Positions 49,867 to 59,677 of a DNA stretch of 64,000 nucleotides are shown here, piece after piece. The DNA comes from Paenibacillus auburnensis. GTDB taxonomy: Bacteria > Bacillota > Bacilli > Paenibacillales > Paenibacillaceae. The DNA is taken from the NCBI RefSeq assembly GCF_927798115.1, contig NZ_CAKMMG010000001.1:558001-622000 (forward strand). The letters are read 5' to 3'. Position 1 is the first letter of the stretch. Each line of letters starts with the position of its first letter. A program made the position numbers and the translations under genes. Below the pieces are notes generated by a model. It ran no database searches and was not told the origin of the DNA. It saw only the letters and a program-made list of their open reading frames with translations.

Positions 49867-50571
49867 GTGAAAGGAGACCTGAAGCAGTTACAAAATCAAC
49901 TTCAAATCCAATTTCACGATCCTGTACTCCTGAAGCAGGCCTTTACCCATGCATCTTATGTGAATGAACACCGTTTCAACCAGCATCAGGACAATGAACG
50001 CCTTGAGTTTCTGGGCGATGCCGTGCTCGAACTTACGGTTTCTGAATATTTGTACAACCTTCTGCCAGACCGGCCTGAAGGTGAACTGACCAAGCTGCGG
50101 GCAGCCATTGTGTGTGAGCCCTCACTGGTCAAGTTCGCCGAAAGTCTGGGCTTCGGACGGTTTGTATTGCTGGGTAAAGGGGAAGAACTTACGGGCGGAC
50201 GAACCCGCCCGGCCTTGCTGGCCGATGTGTTTGAATCCTTCGTGGGAGCGCTTTATCTTGACCAGGGTCTGGAAACGGCCCGCAGGTTCCTTGATAATCA
50301 CGTATTCCCGCTGGTGGAGACGGACGGCAAGCTGCAAATGCAGATGAGCGATTTCAAGACGGAGCTTCAGGAGCTGATACAGCATCACGGTTTGGGTACG
50401 CTGGAATATCGGATTATTGAAGAACGGGGACCCGCGCATGAGCGTGAATTCGTTTCTGAAGTGTATATGGCTAATCAGTCTCTCGGCAGAGGCAACGGCC
50501 GTTCCAAGAAAGAAGCCGAACAGCAGGCTGCCGCAGCGGCGCTATTGCGTTTGAAGGAAGACGGCGCTTGA
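49867..50571 (+). CDS. rnc: Ribonuclease III
   Basis: The 234-residue protein starts at GTG after AAGGGGAG. It has the RNase III signature [14 protein letters not shown] with the metal-binding acidic residues, a second acidic group in [17 protein letters not shown], and a C-terminal double-stranded RNA-binding domain (residues about 160-230, ending [20 protein letters not shown]). It processes rRNA precursors and other structured RNAs. It lies 15 bases after fabF, before a strong terminator. Confidence 0.95.
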   Translation: MKGDLKQLQNQLQIQFHDPVLLKQAFTHASYVNEHRFNQHQDNERLEFLGDAVLELTVSEYLYNLLPDRPEGELTKLRAAIVCEPSLVKFAESLGFGRFVLLGKGEELTGGRTRPALLADVFESFVGALYLDQGLETARRFLDNHVFPLVETDGKLQMQMSDFKTELQELIQHHGLGTLEYRIIEERGPAHEREFVSEVYMANQSLGRGNGRSKKEAEQQAAAAALLRLKEDGA

Positions 50572-50630
50572 ATCTTGTAGTTGCATTTGAACAAAGATTG
50601 GCTTACCCGAGGCAAGTAAGTTAGCGGAGG

Positions 50631-50691
50631 AGAGCAGCAATGGTCTGAATGCCGGCGTTTAGGCGGAGGTCAGACTTTTGCTGCTCTTTTT
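50631..50691 (+). terminator. Terminator after rnc
   Basis: AGAGCAGCAA...TTGCTGCTCT with an inner GGTCTGA/TCAGAC stem, followed by TTTTT. It separates rnc from smc, so smc has its own promoter (a TATAAT lies at 50755-50760). Confidence 0.85.
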
Positions 50692-50783
50692 CGGATGAAT
50701 AACCGCGCTATTCTTTCAGATAGGGCGGGCTATTTTAGGCTATAAACGCTATGTTATAATAGGTCAGAGGTGATAGGCGAGTC

Positions 50784-53700
50784 ATGTTTTTGAAACGGAT
50801 TGAATTAGCTGGCTTTAAATCTTTTGCTGACAAAACTGAAATGGAATTTGTGCGCGGCATTACGGCAGTAGTCGGGCCAAACGGCAGCGGCAAAAGTAAT
50901 ATTTCCGACGGTATCCGCTGGGTACTGGGCGAACAGAGCGCCAAGTCGCTGCGCGGCGGCAAGATGGAGGATATCATCTTTGCAGGAAGTGATGCGCGTA
51001 AAGCGGTGAACTATGGTGAGGTTTCGCTGACGCTGGATAACGAGGATCATGTGCTGCCGCTGGATTTCAGCGAAGTGACTGTGACCCGCCGGGTACACCG
51101 CAGCGGTGAAAGTGAATACTTAATTAACAAACAGGCCTGCCGGTTAAAGGATATCACGGAGCTGTTTATGGATACAGGGATCGGCCGTGAGGCGTATTCG
51201 ATCATCGGCCAAGGCCGGATTGAAGAGATTCTCAGTACTCGGTCGGAGGACCGTCGCGGGATTTTTGAAGAAGCATCAGGTATTGTTAAGTATAAATCGC
51301 GTAAAAAGGATGCTGGACGCAAGCTGGATGAAACGGAGCAGAATCTGCTGCGGATTCACGATTTGATTAGTGAGCTGGAGGATCAGATTGGTCCGCTTAA
51401 GGATCAGTCCGAGAAGGCGATTCGATATAAGGAACTGCGTGAACAGCTGAAACAGCTGGAGATTTCCGTATATGTACACCAGATCGAAGGGATTCATACT
51501 GCCTGGAAGGAAGGTAATGACCGTCTCGAGGTGCTTAAGCATGAACAATTGGCACTGTCGACGGTGGTGTCCGCCCACGATGCCAAGCTGGAAAGCGGAC
51601 GCGCTGAGCTTCGGGCATTGGAGGAGCAGGTCGAGAAGCTGCAGGAGCAGCTGCTGCGTTACAGTGAAGCCTATGAGAAGAGTGAAGGCTATGGAGAAGT
51701 GCTCAAGGAACGCAAACGCAATCTGGAGAGCAACCGTGAACAGCTGATGCTTACGTTAGGTTCTGTAGGCGAACGCTCAGAAGGCCGCCAGCGTGAGCTT
51801 GCAGAGCTGGAGCTGAAGCTTGCGCAATCGCGGCAGGCGCTCGAGGATTTACGCAGCCAGCTAGCGGATGAAGAGACCCGGCTGGAAGGCGTCACCGGGG
51901 GCATCAGCCAGAGTAAAGAAGAGAAGCTGAAGAGCGCCTTGCTCGAGCTGATGAATCTGATGGCCCAGGCCCGCAATGAAATCCGCTATGCGGATCAGCA
52001 GAAGGAAAGCCTTGAGCGGCGCATGAGCCGAAGTAGCGAAGAAAGCGGCAAATGGGTTGCAAGACTGCAGGAGTTGTCTGCCTCCCAGAAGACGCTGAAG
52101 GATAGAATTACCGCACTCGGCAAAGAGATCGGTGCTCTGCGCAATGCTTATATCACGGAAAGTGAGCAGTCAAGCAAACGTCAGAAGCTGCTGGAAGAAA
52201 CGCAGTCTGGTCTCCGCAAATGGGAGCAGAAGCGTGAAGCGCAGGTATCCAGGCACGAGACGATGAAGGAAATGCAGGATGATTTTGACGGCTTCATGCT
52301 TGGTGTCAAGGAAGTGCTCAAAGGTGCGCGTAAGGGTCAGCTAAACGGCGTCCATGGCGCTGTGGCTGAGCTGATCTCTGTACCTGAGAAGCTGGAAATG
52401 GCCGTTGAAACGGCATTGGGTGCTTCACTGCAGCATGTCGTTATGGACAATGAAGCGGTATCCCGGCAGGCGATTGCTTTTCTAAAACAACGCCAGCTGG
52501 GCAGAGCGACGTTTCTGCCGCTGGATGTTATCCGGCCCCGTCAGATTACAGGCAGCGACCGGGGGATGGTTGAAGGAGCCGAAGGTTTTGTCGGCATTGG
52601 ATCTGAACTGGTAGGTTATGAAGACAAATATGCAAGTATTATCGGAAGCTTGCTCGGCAACGTGGTTATTGCTGAAAGTCTGGAGCAGGCTAACCGGATT
52701 GCCGCCAAATGCCAATACCGCTACCGTGTTGTAACCCTTGAAGGGGATGTCGTGAATGCAGGCGGTTCCATGACCGGGGGCAGCCAGCATAAAAAAAATA
52801 ACAGCCTGCTTAGCCGCAAACGCCAGCTGGATCAATTGCTCAGCGAGATTGAAGAAAGCGAGCTGCAGATCAGCAAGCTGAAGCAAGGCATTACCCGCTT
52901 GAAGGACGAGCAGGAGAATGCGTCGCAGAAGCTGGAAGAGCTGCGTCATGACGGTGACGAAAAACGTCTGGAGGAGCAGCGGGTTGCCGGTGATCTGAAG
53001 CAGCTGGAGCAGGAATTGCGCCATGTCCAGGAACAGGTGGATGGGGCAGGGGCGGAGCGCAGCGGGTTTGAAAGTGAAGTCAAAGCACTGGAAGAAAGCC
53101 GGGTCCAGGCAGTCAAGGAGCTAGCGCGTCTGGAGCAGGAAGAGAAGGATGCCCATGAGGCGATCCGCAATGCTGAATCAGAGCGTAAAGCGAGCGAATC
53201 TGCCAAGGAAGAGCTTCAGGGTAAGCTGACCGGGATGAAGGTAACGGAGGGCAAGCTGGATCAGGAGATTTTCTCACTGGAAGAACAGCTGCGCCGGATG
53301 AGACAGGATGCCGGATCGCAGGAGAAAGAGCTGCGCCAGAGCCGCAGCCTGCTCATGACGATTGAACAGGATCTGGAGGAGAATGCCCGGGAAGCTGTGA
53401 AGCAGAAAGAGAACCTCAACACTTACCGGCTGAAAAAAGATGAAACAGCGGCAGCGCTGGATTTGGCGCGGGCTGACCGCACGGCTCTGACACGCAAGCT
53501 TGAGCTGGCCGAAGGGGAAACCAAAGACCAGCGCCAGGCCCTTAAGTCTGTAGAGGACAAGCTCCGTACAACTGAAGTGTCTGTCGGACGGTTGGATGTC
53601 GAACTGGACAATATCCTGCGCAAGCTAAGTGATGACTATGAGCTGAGCTATGAGCTGGCGAAGCAGCGTTATCCTGTTCCCGAAGATGTGCCGGCAGCCC

Positions 53701-54353
53701 AGACTGAGGTCCAGCGGCTCAAACGCAGCATCTCTGCCCTGGGTGAAGTCAGCTTGGGGGCAATAGAGGAATATCAGCGTGTTCATGAGCGTTACACCTT
53801 CCTCAGCGGACAGAAGGATGATCTGGTAGAAGCTAAGACAACTCTATACCATGTAATTCATGAGATGGAAGAAGAAATGTCCAAACGCTTCAAACAGACC
53901 TTCGATGCGATCCGCCGGGAATTCGGGACGGTATTCTCGAAGCTGTTCGGCGGCGGCCGCGCGGATTTGCAGCTTTTGGATCCGGAGCATATGCTTGAGA
54001 CGGGCATTGATATCGTGGCCCAGCCTCCCGGCAAAAAACTGCAAAATCTGCAGCTGCTGTCCGGCGGCGAGCGCGCTTTGACTGCGATGGCTCTGCTGTT
54101 TGCTATTTTACAGGTGAAGCCGGTTCCGTTCTGCGTGCTGGATGAGGTTGAGGCTGCGCTTGATGAAGCAAACGTAGTCCGATTCGCACAGTATTTACGG
54201 GAGTTCTCTGAGCAGACGCAATTCATCGTGGTTACCCACCGCAAAGGTACGATGGAGGAAGCGGATGTGCTTTATGGGGTGACGATGGAGGAAGGCGGCG
54301 TATCCAAGCTAGTCTCCGTGAAGCTGGAGGATGAAGAGGCCGAAATTGCATAG
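50784..54353 (+). CDS. smc: Chromosome partition protein Smc
   Basis: The 1189-residue protein has the N-terminal Walker A GPNGSGKSNISDGIRW, a long coiled coil (residues about 165-500), a hinge (about 515-640, with GVHGAVAELISVPEKLEMAV and MTGGSQ), a second coiled coil, and the C-terminal head with signature LLSGGERALTAMALLFA, Walker B and the D-loop LDEVEAALDEANV. It is the ATPase that loops and organises the chromosome with ScpA and ScpB. The length is normal for the family. It lies 190 bases before ftsY. Confidence 0.97.
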   Translation: MFLKRIELAGFKSFADKTEMEFVRGITAVVGPNGSGKSNISDGIRWVLGEQSAKSLRGGKMEDIIFAGSDARKAVNYGEVSLTLDNEDHVLPLDFSEVTVTRRVHRSGESEYLINKQACRLKDITELFMDTGIGREAYSIIGQGRIEEILSTRSEDRRGIFEEASGIVKYKSRKKDAGRKLDETEQNLLRIHDLISELEDQIGPLKDQSEKAIRYKELREQLKQLEISVYVHQIEGIHTAWKEGNDRLEVLKHEQLALSTVVSAHDAKLESGRAELRALEEQVEKLQEQLLRYSEAYEKSEGYGEVLKERKRNLESNREQLMLTLGSVGERSEGRQRELAELELKLAQSRQALEDLRSQLADEETRLEGVTGGISQSKEEKLKSALLELMNLMAQARNEIRYADQQKESLERRMSRSSEESGKWVARLQELSASQKTLKDRITALGKEIGALRNAYITESEQSSKRQKLLEETQSGLRKWEQKREAQVSRHETMKEMQDDFDGFMLGVKEVLKGARKGQLNGVHGAVAELISVPEKLEMAVETALGASLQHVVMDNEAVSRQAIAFLKQRQLGRATFLPLDVIRPRQITGSDRGMVEGAEGFVGIGSELVGYEDKYASIIGSLLGNVVIAESLEQANRIAAKCQYRYRVVTLEGDVVNAGGSMTGGSQHKKNNSLLSRKRQLDQLLSEIEESELQISKLKQGITRLKDEQENASQKLEELRHDGDEKRLEEQRVAGDLKQLEQELRHVQEQVDGAGAERSGFESEVKALEESRVQAVKELARLEQEEKDAHEAIRNAESERKASESAKEELQGKLTGMKVTEGKLDQEIFSLEEQLRRMRQDAGSQEKELRQSRSLLMTIEQDLEENAREAVKQKENLNTYRLKKDETAAALDLARADRTALTRKLELAEGETKDQRQALKSVEDKLRTTEVSVGRLDVELDNILRKLSDDYELSYELAKQRYPVPEDVPAAQTEVQRLKRSISALGEVSLGAIEEYQRVHERYTFLSGQKDDLVEAKTTLYHVIHEMEEEMSKRFKQTFDAIRREFGTVFSKLFGGGRADLQLLDPEHMLETGIDIVAQPPGKKLQNLQLLSGGERALTAMALLFAILQVKPVPFCVLDEVEAALDEANVVRFAQYLREFSEQTQFIVVTHRKGTMEEADVLYGVTMEEGGVSKLVSVKLEDEEAEIA

Positions 54354-54544
54354 GTTTATTAGAAACAATAAAGGGAAAAGTGGCGGAAGGGAATTTTGGA
54401 ACTGTAGGAGCGGTAGTGTCCGCCTTTGTCTGCGGATTTCAAGCGCGAACAGCGGGTATAAACAAGAAATCTGCAGACAACAGCGGCCGAAAGTCCAAAT
54501 ATTCTCTGGAGTCACGACTAATCCCATAATTGAGGAGGAACCAT

Positions 54545-55543
54545 ATGAGCTTTTTTAAAAAATTGAAAGAAAGCATTTCCGGTAAAACGGAAAGTGTGAC
54601 CAAAAGCTTCCGCGACGGGCTGGAGAAGACCCGCAAGGGCTTCGTCGAGAAGGTCTCAGATCTGATCATCCGCCGCAAAAAGATAGATGAAGAATTCTAT
54701 GAGGAACTGGAAGAAATTCTTATCGGTGCAGACGTAGGCGTAAACACGGTAATGACGCTCGTTGAAGAGCTGCGTGCCGAAGTGAAGCAGAAGCGAATCG
54801 AGGATGCAGCGGAGCTGCAGCCGATTCTCTCCCGCAAGCTGATGGAGCTGCTGCGCGGTGATGACGACAATAGCCTGAAGGAGAATCCTGACGGCATCAC
54901 CGTTATTTTGTTTGTTGGAGTCAACGGTGTCGGCAAGACGACAACAATCGGTAAGCTGGCGCACCGCTACAAACAAGAAGGTAAAAAGGTTCTCCTGGCT
55001 GCAGGCGATACATTCCGTGCCGGAGCGATTGAGCAGCTGGAAGTCTGGGGCCAGCGGGCCGGTGTAGACGTTATTAAACAGCAGGCGGGGTCCGACCCGG
55101 CAGCGGTGATGTTCGATGCGGTACAGGCTGCGAAGCAGCGGAACGTGGATGTGCTGATCTGCGATACAGCAGGCAGACTGCAGAATAAGAGCAATCTGAT
55201 GGAAGAGCTGAACAAGATTTTCCGGGTCATTCAGCGTGAAATTCCGAGTGCGCCACATGAGGTGCTGATGGTGCTGGATGCGACTACCGGGCAGAATGCG
55301 TTAAGCCAGGCCAAGCTGTTTGGCGAAAAAAGCGGTGTAACCGGACTCGTGCTTACAAAACTGGACGGCACCGCCAAAGGCGGTATTGTCGTAGCCATCC
55401 GCCAGGAAATGAATTTGCCGGTGAAGCTTGTCGGGCTCGGTGAAAAGATGGAGGATCTGCAGACCTTTGATTCTAGCCAATTCGTGCATGCCCTATTCGC
55501 AGGGATGATCAGCGAGGAAGAGCAGGCTGAAGAGCAGGAGTAA
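54545..55543 (+). CDS. ftsY: Signal recognition particle receptor FtsY
   Basis: The start is the ATG at 54545, 6 bases after GAGGAGGA. The 332-residue protein has a charged N-domain and a GTPase domain with GVNGVGKTTTIGKLA, DTAGR, TKLDGTAKGG and the DARAGQ-like region LDATTGQNALSQA. It docks the SRP with the nascent chain to the membrane for SecYEG insertion. A strong terminator follows, so ffh is not co-transcribed here. Confidence 0.96.
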   Translation: MSFFKKLKESISGKTESVTKSFRDGLEKTRKGFVEKVSDLIIRRKKIDEEFYEELEEILIGADVGVNTVMTLVEELRAEVKQKRIEDAAELQPILSRKLMELLRGDDDNSLKENPDGITVILFVGVNGVGKTTTIGKLAHRYKQEGKKVLLAAGDTFRAGAIEQLEVWGQRAGVDVIKQQAGSDPAAVMFDAVQAAKQRNVDVLICDTAGRLQNKSNLMEELNKIFRVIQREIPSAPHEVLMVLDATTGQNALSQAKLFGEKSGVTGLVLTKLDGTAKGGIVVAIRQEMNLPVKLVGLGEKMEDLQTFDSSQFVHALFAGMISEEEQAEEQE

Positions 55544-55614
55544 ACAGTTTCTCCTCATAAATTAGTATCTATAAGACATCAGGATTCAGCATAACCAACC
55601 TTATAACGAACATC

Positions 55615-55656
55615 AAAAGGCCCGTATCCAGTTTTATCTGGAGAACGGGCCTTTTT
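55615..55656 (+). terminator. Terminator after ftsY
   Basis: AAAAGGCCCGT...ACGGGCCTTTTT with an inner CCAG/CTGG stem and a T-run. It closes the conserved housekeeping block. Confidence 0.92.
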
Positions 55657-56026
55657 GCGGTTGATGGGACAGCCGCGACCCGCGCTTTTAATAGAAGAAA
55701 CAGCGATTCAGGCAATTTATTAACAGATACCTTAAAAATACAACATATGAAAAATTCATAATAGTACTGCTTGTCAACGCTCCTGCATACAATTCAATGT
55801 AGAATTTACATTTCAGCTCCCTCCAAGTAACGTGTGAGAAAGGAAGCGATTCCAATTAGGCGAGATGGTTCACAGATTCCATTTTGCTGTTATATATATT
55901 GACATAAAGATTAGCATTTACGTATTATTAAAGTAGTATTTTATATTTTCACGGAAAATTCTTTAAATATAAGGTTTCTTGTCAACAAACTTCACACATT
56001 TTGATGATCCGAAAGGAGTCGGGCTC
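55657..56026 (+). promoter_or_regulatory. Intergenic region with a strong promoter for the ATP-grasp cassette
   Basis: TTGACA (55899-55904) and TATTAT (55923-55928), 18 bases apart, lie about 100 bases before the ATP-grasp gene. The rest is AT-rich and no gene was seen. Confidence 0.65.
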
Positions 56027-57490
56027 ATGTCCAAACTAGATCCTTTGCCCGGTATTTCCCCGTATCCGCTGCAGCATTTTTTTGATGAAATGTATGCTGA
56101 TGAACAGAGTATCCGGCCTCATTATAAACATGTTAACCGCATGTTTTCCGGAATGAGCCCCGAAGAGCTGCAGGGTAAGCAAAGACTGATGCAGCGTCGG
56201 ATGATGGAAGAGGGAATTACCTTTACACTGTACAATCCGGCTCAGGATCAACCGATGGAGCGTACGATTCCCTTCGATATGATTCCGCGGATCATTCCGA
56301 AGGGCGAATGGGAAAGACTCGAGGCTGGAATCGTCCAGCGGATTACGGCTCTAAATTTATTCATACATGATATCTACCATGAGCAATACATTGTAAAGGA
56401 CGGCATTGTACCGCGGCGAATGATCATCTCCAATGTATATTTCCGTCCGGAAATGGCGGGACTCAGAGTTCCTGGCGGAGCTTATGTCACCACATCCGGC
56501 ATTGACCTGATCCGCCATCATGACGGGGAATATTACGTGCTTGAAGACAATCTGCGGACTCCTTCAGGCTTTTCCTACTTATTTAAAGGCAGATCGCTCA
56601 TGAATCAGCTGTTCCCGGAATTATCTTTTGCCAGTTCGATTAGGGATGTGGATCACAGCTTGAACCGTTTCCTCTCTGTATTGCGCAGCCTGTCCCCGTC
56701 GCGGACAAAAGATCCGGTGATCGCGCTCTTAACGCCCGGGGAATATAACTCAGCTTACTATGAACATGCTTATCTGGCACAGCAAATGGGCATTCATCTG
56801 GTAGAAGGACGCGATCTGGTAGCACAGGATCACAAGATCTATTTAAAGGAAATGAACGGCTTGCGCCGGGTGGATGTGCTGTACCGCCGTTTGGATGATG
56901 ATTTTATCGATCCGCTCGCCTTCCAGCCAAGTTCCCTTCTGGGTGTCGCCGGTCTGATGAATGCTTACCGGGCAGGCAACATCGCCATCGCTAACGCACC
57001 GGGAACGGGAGTCGCCGATGACAAAGCTATGTACGTCTATGTTCCGGATATGATCCGTTATTACCTTAATGAGGAACCGATTCTGGGCAACGTGCCCACC
57101 TATCTCCTGTCTCGGCCGCAGGAACGCCAGTATGTGCTTGATAATCTGTCCGAGATGGTGGTCAAGGAAACCTCGTTGTCCGGCGGATACGGCATGCTGA
57201 TCGGAAGCGAGGCCACAAAGGAAGAGCTGGTGGACTTCCGGCTGAAAATCCTGGCTGATCCGGCCCGATATATTGCCCAGCCGATTATGTCATTATCGAG
57301 AGCACCTGTGCTGTCCGGCGCAACGATGGCACCGCGTCATATCGACCTGAGGGCATTCGTGCTGATGGGGGCGGACCGTAAGCCACATGTCATTCCAGGC
57401 GGACTGACACGGGTAGCCATGAAAGAAGGCTCGCTGGTCGTCAACTCTTCTCAAGGCGGCGGGGTCAAGGACACCTGGGTTATGGCATAG
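56027..57490 (+). CDS. Circularly permuted ATP-grasp protein
   Basis: The start is the ATG at 56027, 8 bases after AAAGGAG; the TTG at 55979 is unlikely. The 487-residue protein matches the circularly permuted type 2 ATP-grasp family by PFDMIPRIIPKGEWERLEAG, the VLEDNLRTPSGFSY segment with the nucleotide-binding N/D residues, and the late TLSGGYGMLIG region. Such enzymes join a carboxylate to an amine using ATP, making an amide or peptide bond; the substrates of this family are unknown. It heads a cassette with the alpha-E and transglutaminase-like genes. Confidence 0.85.
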   Translation: MSKLDPLPGISPYPLQHFFDEMYADEQSIRPHYKHVNRMFSGMSPEELQGKQRLMQRRMMEEGITFTLYNPAQDQPMERTIPFDMIPRIIPKGEWERLEAGIVQRITALNLFIHDIYHEQYIVKDGIVPRRMIISNVYFRPEMAGLRVPGGAYVTTSGIDLIRHHDGEYYVLEDNLRTPSGFSYLFKGRSLMNQLFPELSFASSIRDVDHSLNRFLSVLRSLSPSRTKDPVIALLTPGEYNSAYYEHAYLAQQMGIHLVEGRDLVAQDHKIYLKEMNGLRRVDVLYRRLDDDFIDPLAFQPSSLLGVAGLMNAYRAGNIAIANAPGTGVADDKAMYVYVPDMIRYYLNEEPILGNVPTYLLSRPQERQYVLDNLSEMVVKETSLSGGYGMLIGSEATKEELVDFRLKILADPARYIAQPIMSLSRAPVLSGATMAPRHIDLRAFVLMGADRKPHVIPGGLTRVAMKEGSLVVNSSQGGGVKDTWVMA

Positions 57491-57559
57491 GGCCGGAGAT
57501 TAAGCTTATGAATTAACAAAGTGCGGCATCAATATGGGTTAGGTGGAGGAGTGGTAACG

Positions 57560-58513
57560 ATGCTGAATCGCAATGCGGAAGCTTTGTTTTGGATTGGCCG
57601 TTATATTGAACGGGCGGAGAATCATGCGCGGCTAATCGATGTTCATTATCACATTCAGCAGGAAGAGGATTTCCAGGCGGAGGGTCATAAGTGGTCACGG
57701 CTGATCGATGCCCTCGGAGTCAGAAATGAATACCTGCAGCAATTCGAGAGCTTTGCTGAACAAGATGTATTATCCTTTATCACGCTGGACCTCGGCAATG
57801 CTAATTCCTTATTTTCATGCGTGCATCAAGCCCGGAATAATCTGCGTACGCTGCGCCAGCATCTGCCGAGCGAGCTCTGGGATATTGCCAACGGCTTCAA
57901 TCTCTGGCTTGGGGAACAGTCCGTGGCAGATATCATGAGCGGTCCGCATCAGTTCTATCAGCAAGTCAAGGAGCGCACGGCAATGTTCCTGGGGGCAGAG
58001 CAGTCAGTGATGCTGAGAGGCAACGAATGGCATTTTATTGAAAGCGGACGGTTCCTCGAACGGGCCGAGAATACGACGCGGATTCTGCAGGCCGTAACTG
58101 TATCCTGCAAATCCAAGGAGATCAACTCTATATACACCCAGCTGCAGGCAGTGTTGAAATCCGTGAGCGGCTACCAGGCTTTTCGGCGTTATTATGCGGA
58201 TGATATGTCACCGGAATGCATTCTGGAGTTCCTGATTGTAAATGCCTATTTCCCGCGTTCGATCCGCTTCTCGTTCCATAAACTGGAGGAGCATTTAGCC
58301 AAACTTGAGCTGGATAGCTCCGAGAAGGGTTCAGGACATGAGAAGGTAATCCGCCAGGCCGGTAAGATCAAAGCTGATCTCGATTATATGGAAAAAGAAG
58401 AAATGTCCGGCGATCTTGTCGATGATGTGCTGAATTCGCTGAAGATTTCCTGCCAAAGATTAGGGAAAACGATGGAGGGCGCTTTTTTTCGGCGTGAAGG
58501 AGTACGTGTATGA
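57560..58513 (+). CDS. Alpha-E domain protein
   Basis: The start is the ATG at 57560, after GGAGGAGTGG; the earlier start at 57521 has no site. The 317-residue, almost fully helical protein opens LNRNAEALFWIGRYIERAENHAR, the signature of the bacterial alpha-E family, and has FLIVNAYFPRSIRFSFHKLE later. It is always found next to circularly permuted ATP-grasp and transglutaminase genes, and may be a scaffold or partner. Its biochemical role is unknown. The stop overlaps the next start by 4 bases. Confidence 0.85.
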   Translation: MLNRNAEALFWIGRYIERAENHARLIDVHYHIQQEEDFQAEGHKWSRLIDALGVRNEYLQQFESFAEQDVLSFITLDLGNANSLFSCVHQARNNLRTLRQHLPSELWDIANGFNLWLGEQSVADIMSGPHQFYQQVKERTAMFLGAEQSVMLRGNEWHFIESGRFLERAENTTRILQAVTVSCKSKEINSIYTQLQAVLKSVSGYQAFRRYYADDMSPECILEFLIVNAYFPRSIRFSFHKLEEHLAKLELDSSEKGSGHEKVIRQAGKIKADLDYMEKEEMSGDLVDDVLNSLKISCQRLGKTMEGAFFRREGVRV

Positions 58514-59376
58514 AAATACAGATCAACCATACAACAACCTACACGTATCCCGAACCGGTTACGGACAGTGTCAATGAAGTCAGGCTGACTCCGCGCACAA
58601 ACTACCGGCAGTCCTGTTATCATCACGAGGTAGAGGTAACTCCAGCCGCTAACCTGCTGACCTATGAGGATTTTTTCGGTAACCGGGTGCATGCCTATTC
58701 TGTGAATAAGCCGCACACGGAGATGATTATTCATACCAAGGCGACAGTTGTTACGCTTGATAAAGCGCAGGGTACTGATCTGCCGCATCTTCCGCTGGAA
58801 GAGCAGGTCAGGCTGCTGAATGATGAGAAGTTCCAGAACCGGTATATTGAGTTTATTTTGCCGACACGCTACACGGAAGTAACGCCGGAACTGGTTGAGT
58901 TTGCTTCACAGCATCCTTTTGACGAAGCGGACGATATGTATGAATGGACCAAGAAGCTATCCTCTACAATCTATGAACAGTTTACCTATGATCCCGAGGC
59001 TACGAGTGTAAATACCACGGTCAAAAAAGCACTAAAGCTTAAGCGCGGGGTCTGTCAGGACTATGCGCATTTGATGATTGCGGTCTGCCGCAGTGTCGGA
59101 TTGCCTTCCAGATACGTCAGCGGCTACCATTTTGTCGGTGACCTGCAGGGCGGAAATGCGGATTTCGAGCAAGCCTCACATGCCTGGGTGGAGACGCATA
59201 TTCCCGGGACGGGATGGCTGGGCTTTGATCCGACGAACAACGTGGAAGTGAACTGGCGGTACATTAAGCTCGGGCATGGCCGGGATTACAAGGATATCGT
59301 GCCGGTAAAAGGCGTATACCGTGGTGTATCCGGGACGCTGACGGTCAAAGTCGATGTTCGCAAGCTGGAGAATTAG
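58510..59376 (+). CDS. Transglutaminase-like cysteine protease-fold protein
   Basis: The 288-residue protein starts at ATG overlapping the alpha-E stop (ATGA). It has the bacterial transglutaminase-like N-region (residues about 1-85, IQINHTTTYTYPEPVTDSVN) and a core with the cysteine in KLKRGVCQDYAHLMIAVCRS, histidine in SHAWVETHIPG and aspartate in GFDPTN. The triad is intact, so it should be an active hydrolase or acyl-transferase. The three-gene cassette suggests making and trimming an amide-linked product. Confidence 0.9.
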   Translation: MKIQINHTTTYTYPEPVTDSVNEVRLTPRTNYRQSCYHHEVEVTPAANLLTYEDFFGNRVHAYSVNKPHTEMIIHTKATVVTLDKAQGTDLPHLPLEEQVRLLNDEKFQNRYIEFILPTRYTEVTPELVEFASQHPFDEADDMYEWTKKLSSTIYEQFTYDPEATSVNTTVKKALKLKRGVCQDYAHLMIAVCRSVGLPSRYVSGYHFVGDLQGGNADFEQASHAWVETHIPGTGWLGFDPTNNVEVNWRYIKLGHGRDYKDIVPVKGVYRGVSGTLTVKVDVRKLEN

Positions 59377-59402
59377 AAGGGTTAGTACAGAATAGAATGA
59401 AT

Positions 59403-59438
59403 ACAGCGCGTGCCTGAATTCATGGGTGTGCGCTGTTT
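59403..59438 (+). terminator. Terminator after the transglutaminase cassette
   Basis: ACAGCGC...GCGCTGT with a second inner pairing TGAATTCA, followed by TTGT. Moderate T-run. Confidence 0.7.
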
Positions 59439-59511
59439 GTGCTGGATCAGAGATAGCTGTAACTCTCAAGCAGATTATGGGTTTATATTTTTGGAATACG
59501 GGAGGAATAAT

Positions 59512-59568
59512 GTGATCATTAAAGGAAAAGGCACGGTAATAACACTCATCTTCACTAATAAAAAATAA
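59512..59568 (+). CDS. Possible 18-residue leader peptide
   Basis: GTG at 59512 follows GGGAGGAATAAT, a strong ribosome site, and reads MIIKGKGTVITLIFTNKK to a stop. It lies about 110 bases before the SDR start. Short frames occur by chance, so this rests mainly on the ribosome site. Confidence 0.3.
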   Translation: MIIKGKGTVITLIFTNKK

Positions 59569-59578
59569 TAGTCTCATT

Positions 59579-59599
59579 TTTGTGCAACTTTTGCACAAA
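59579..59599. promoter_or_regulatory. Perfect 9-bp inverted repeat upstream of the SDR gene
   Basis: TTTGTGCAA CTT TTGCACAAA is a perfect inverted repeat, a typical operator form. It lies about 80 bases before the SDR start. The regulator is unknown. Confidence 0.55.
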
Positions 59600-59677
59600 G
59601 TGATTATAAACAAGGTACATTTGGGTAATCTTGAAACAGAGCCATGAATATGGACGATGTGGAAGGAGAGTGTACAT

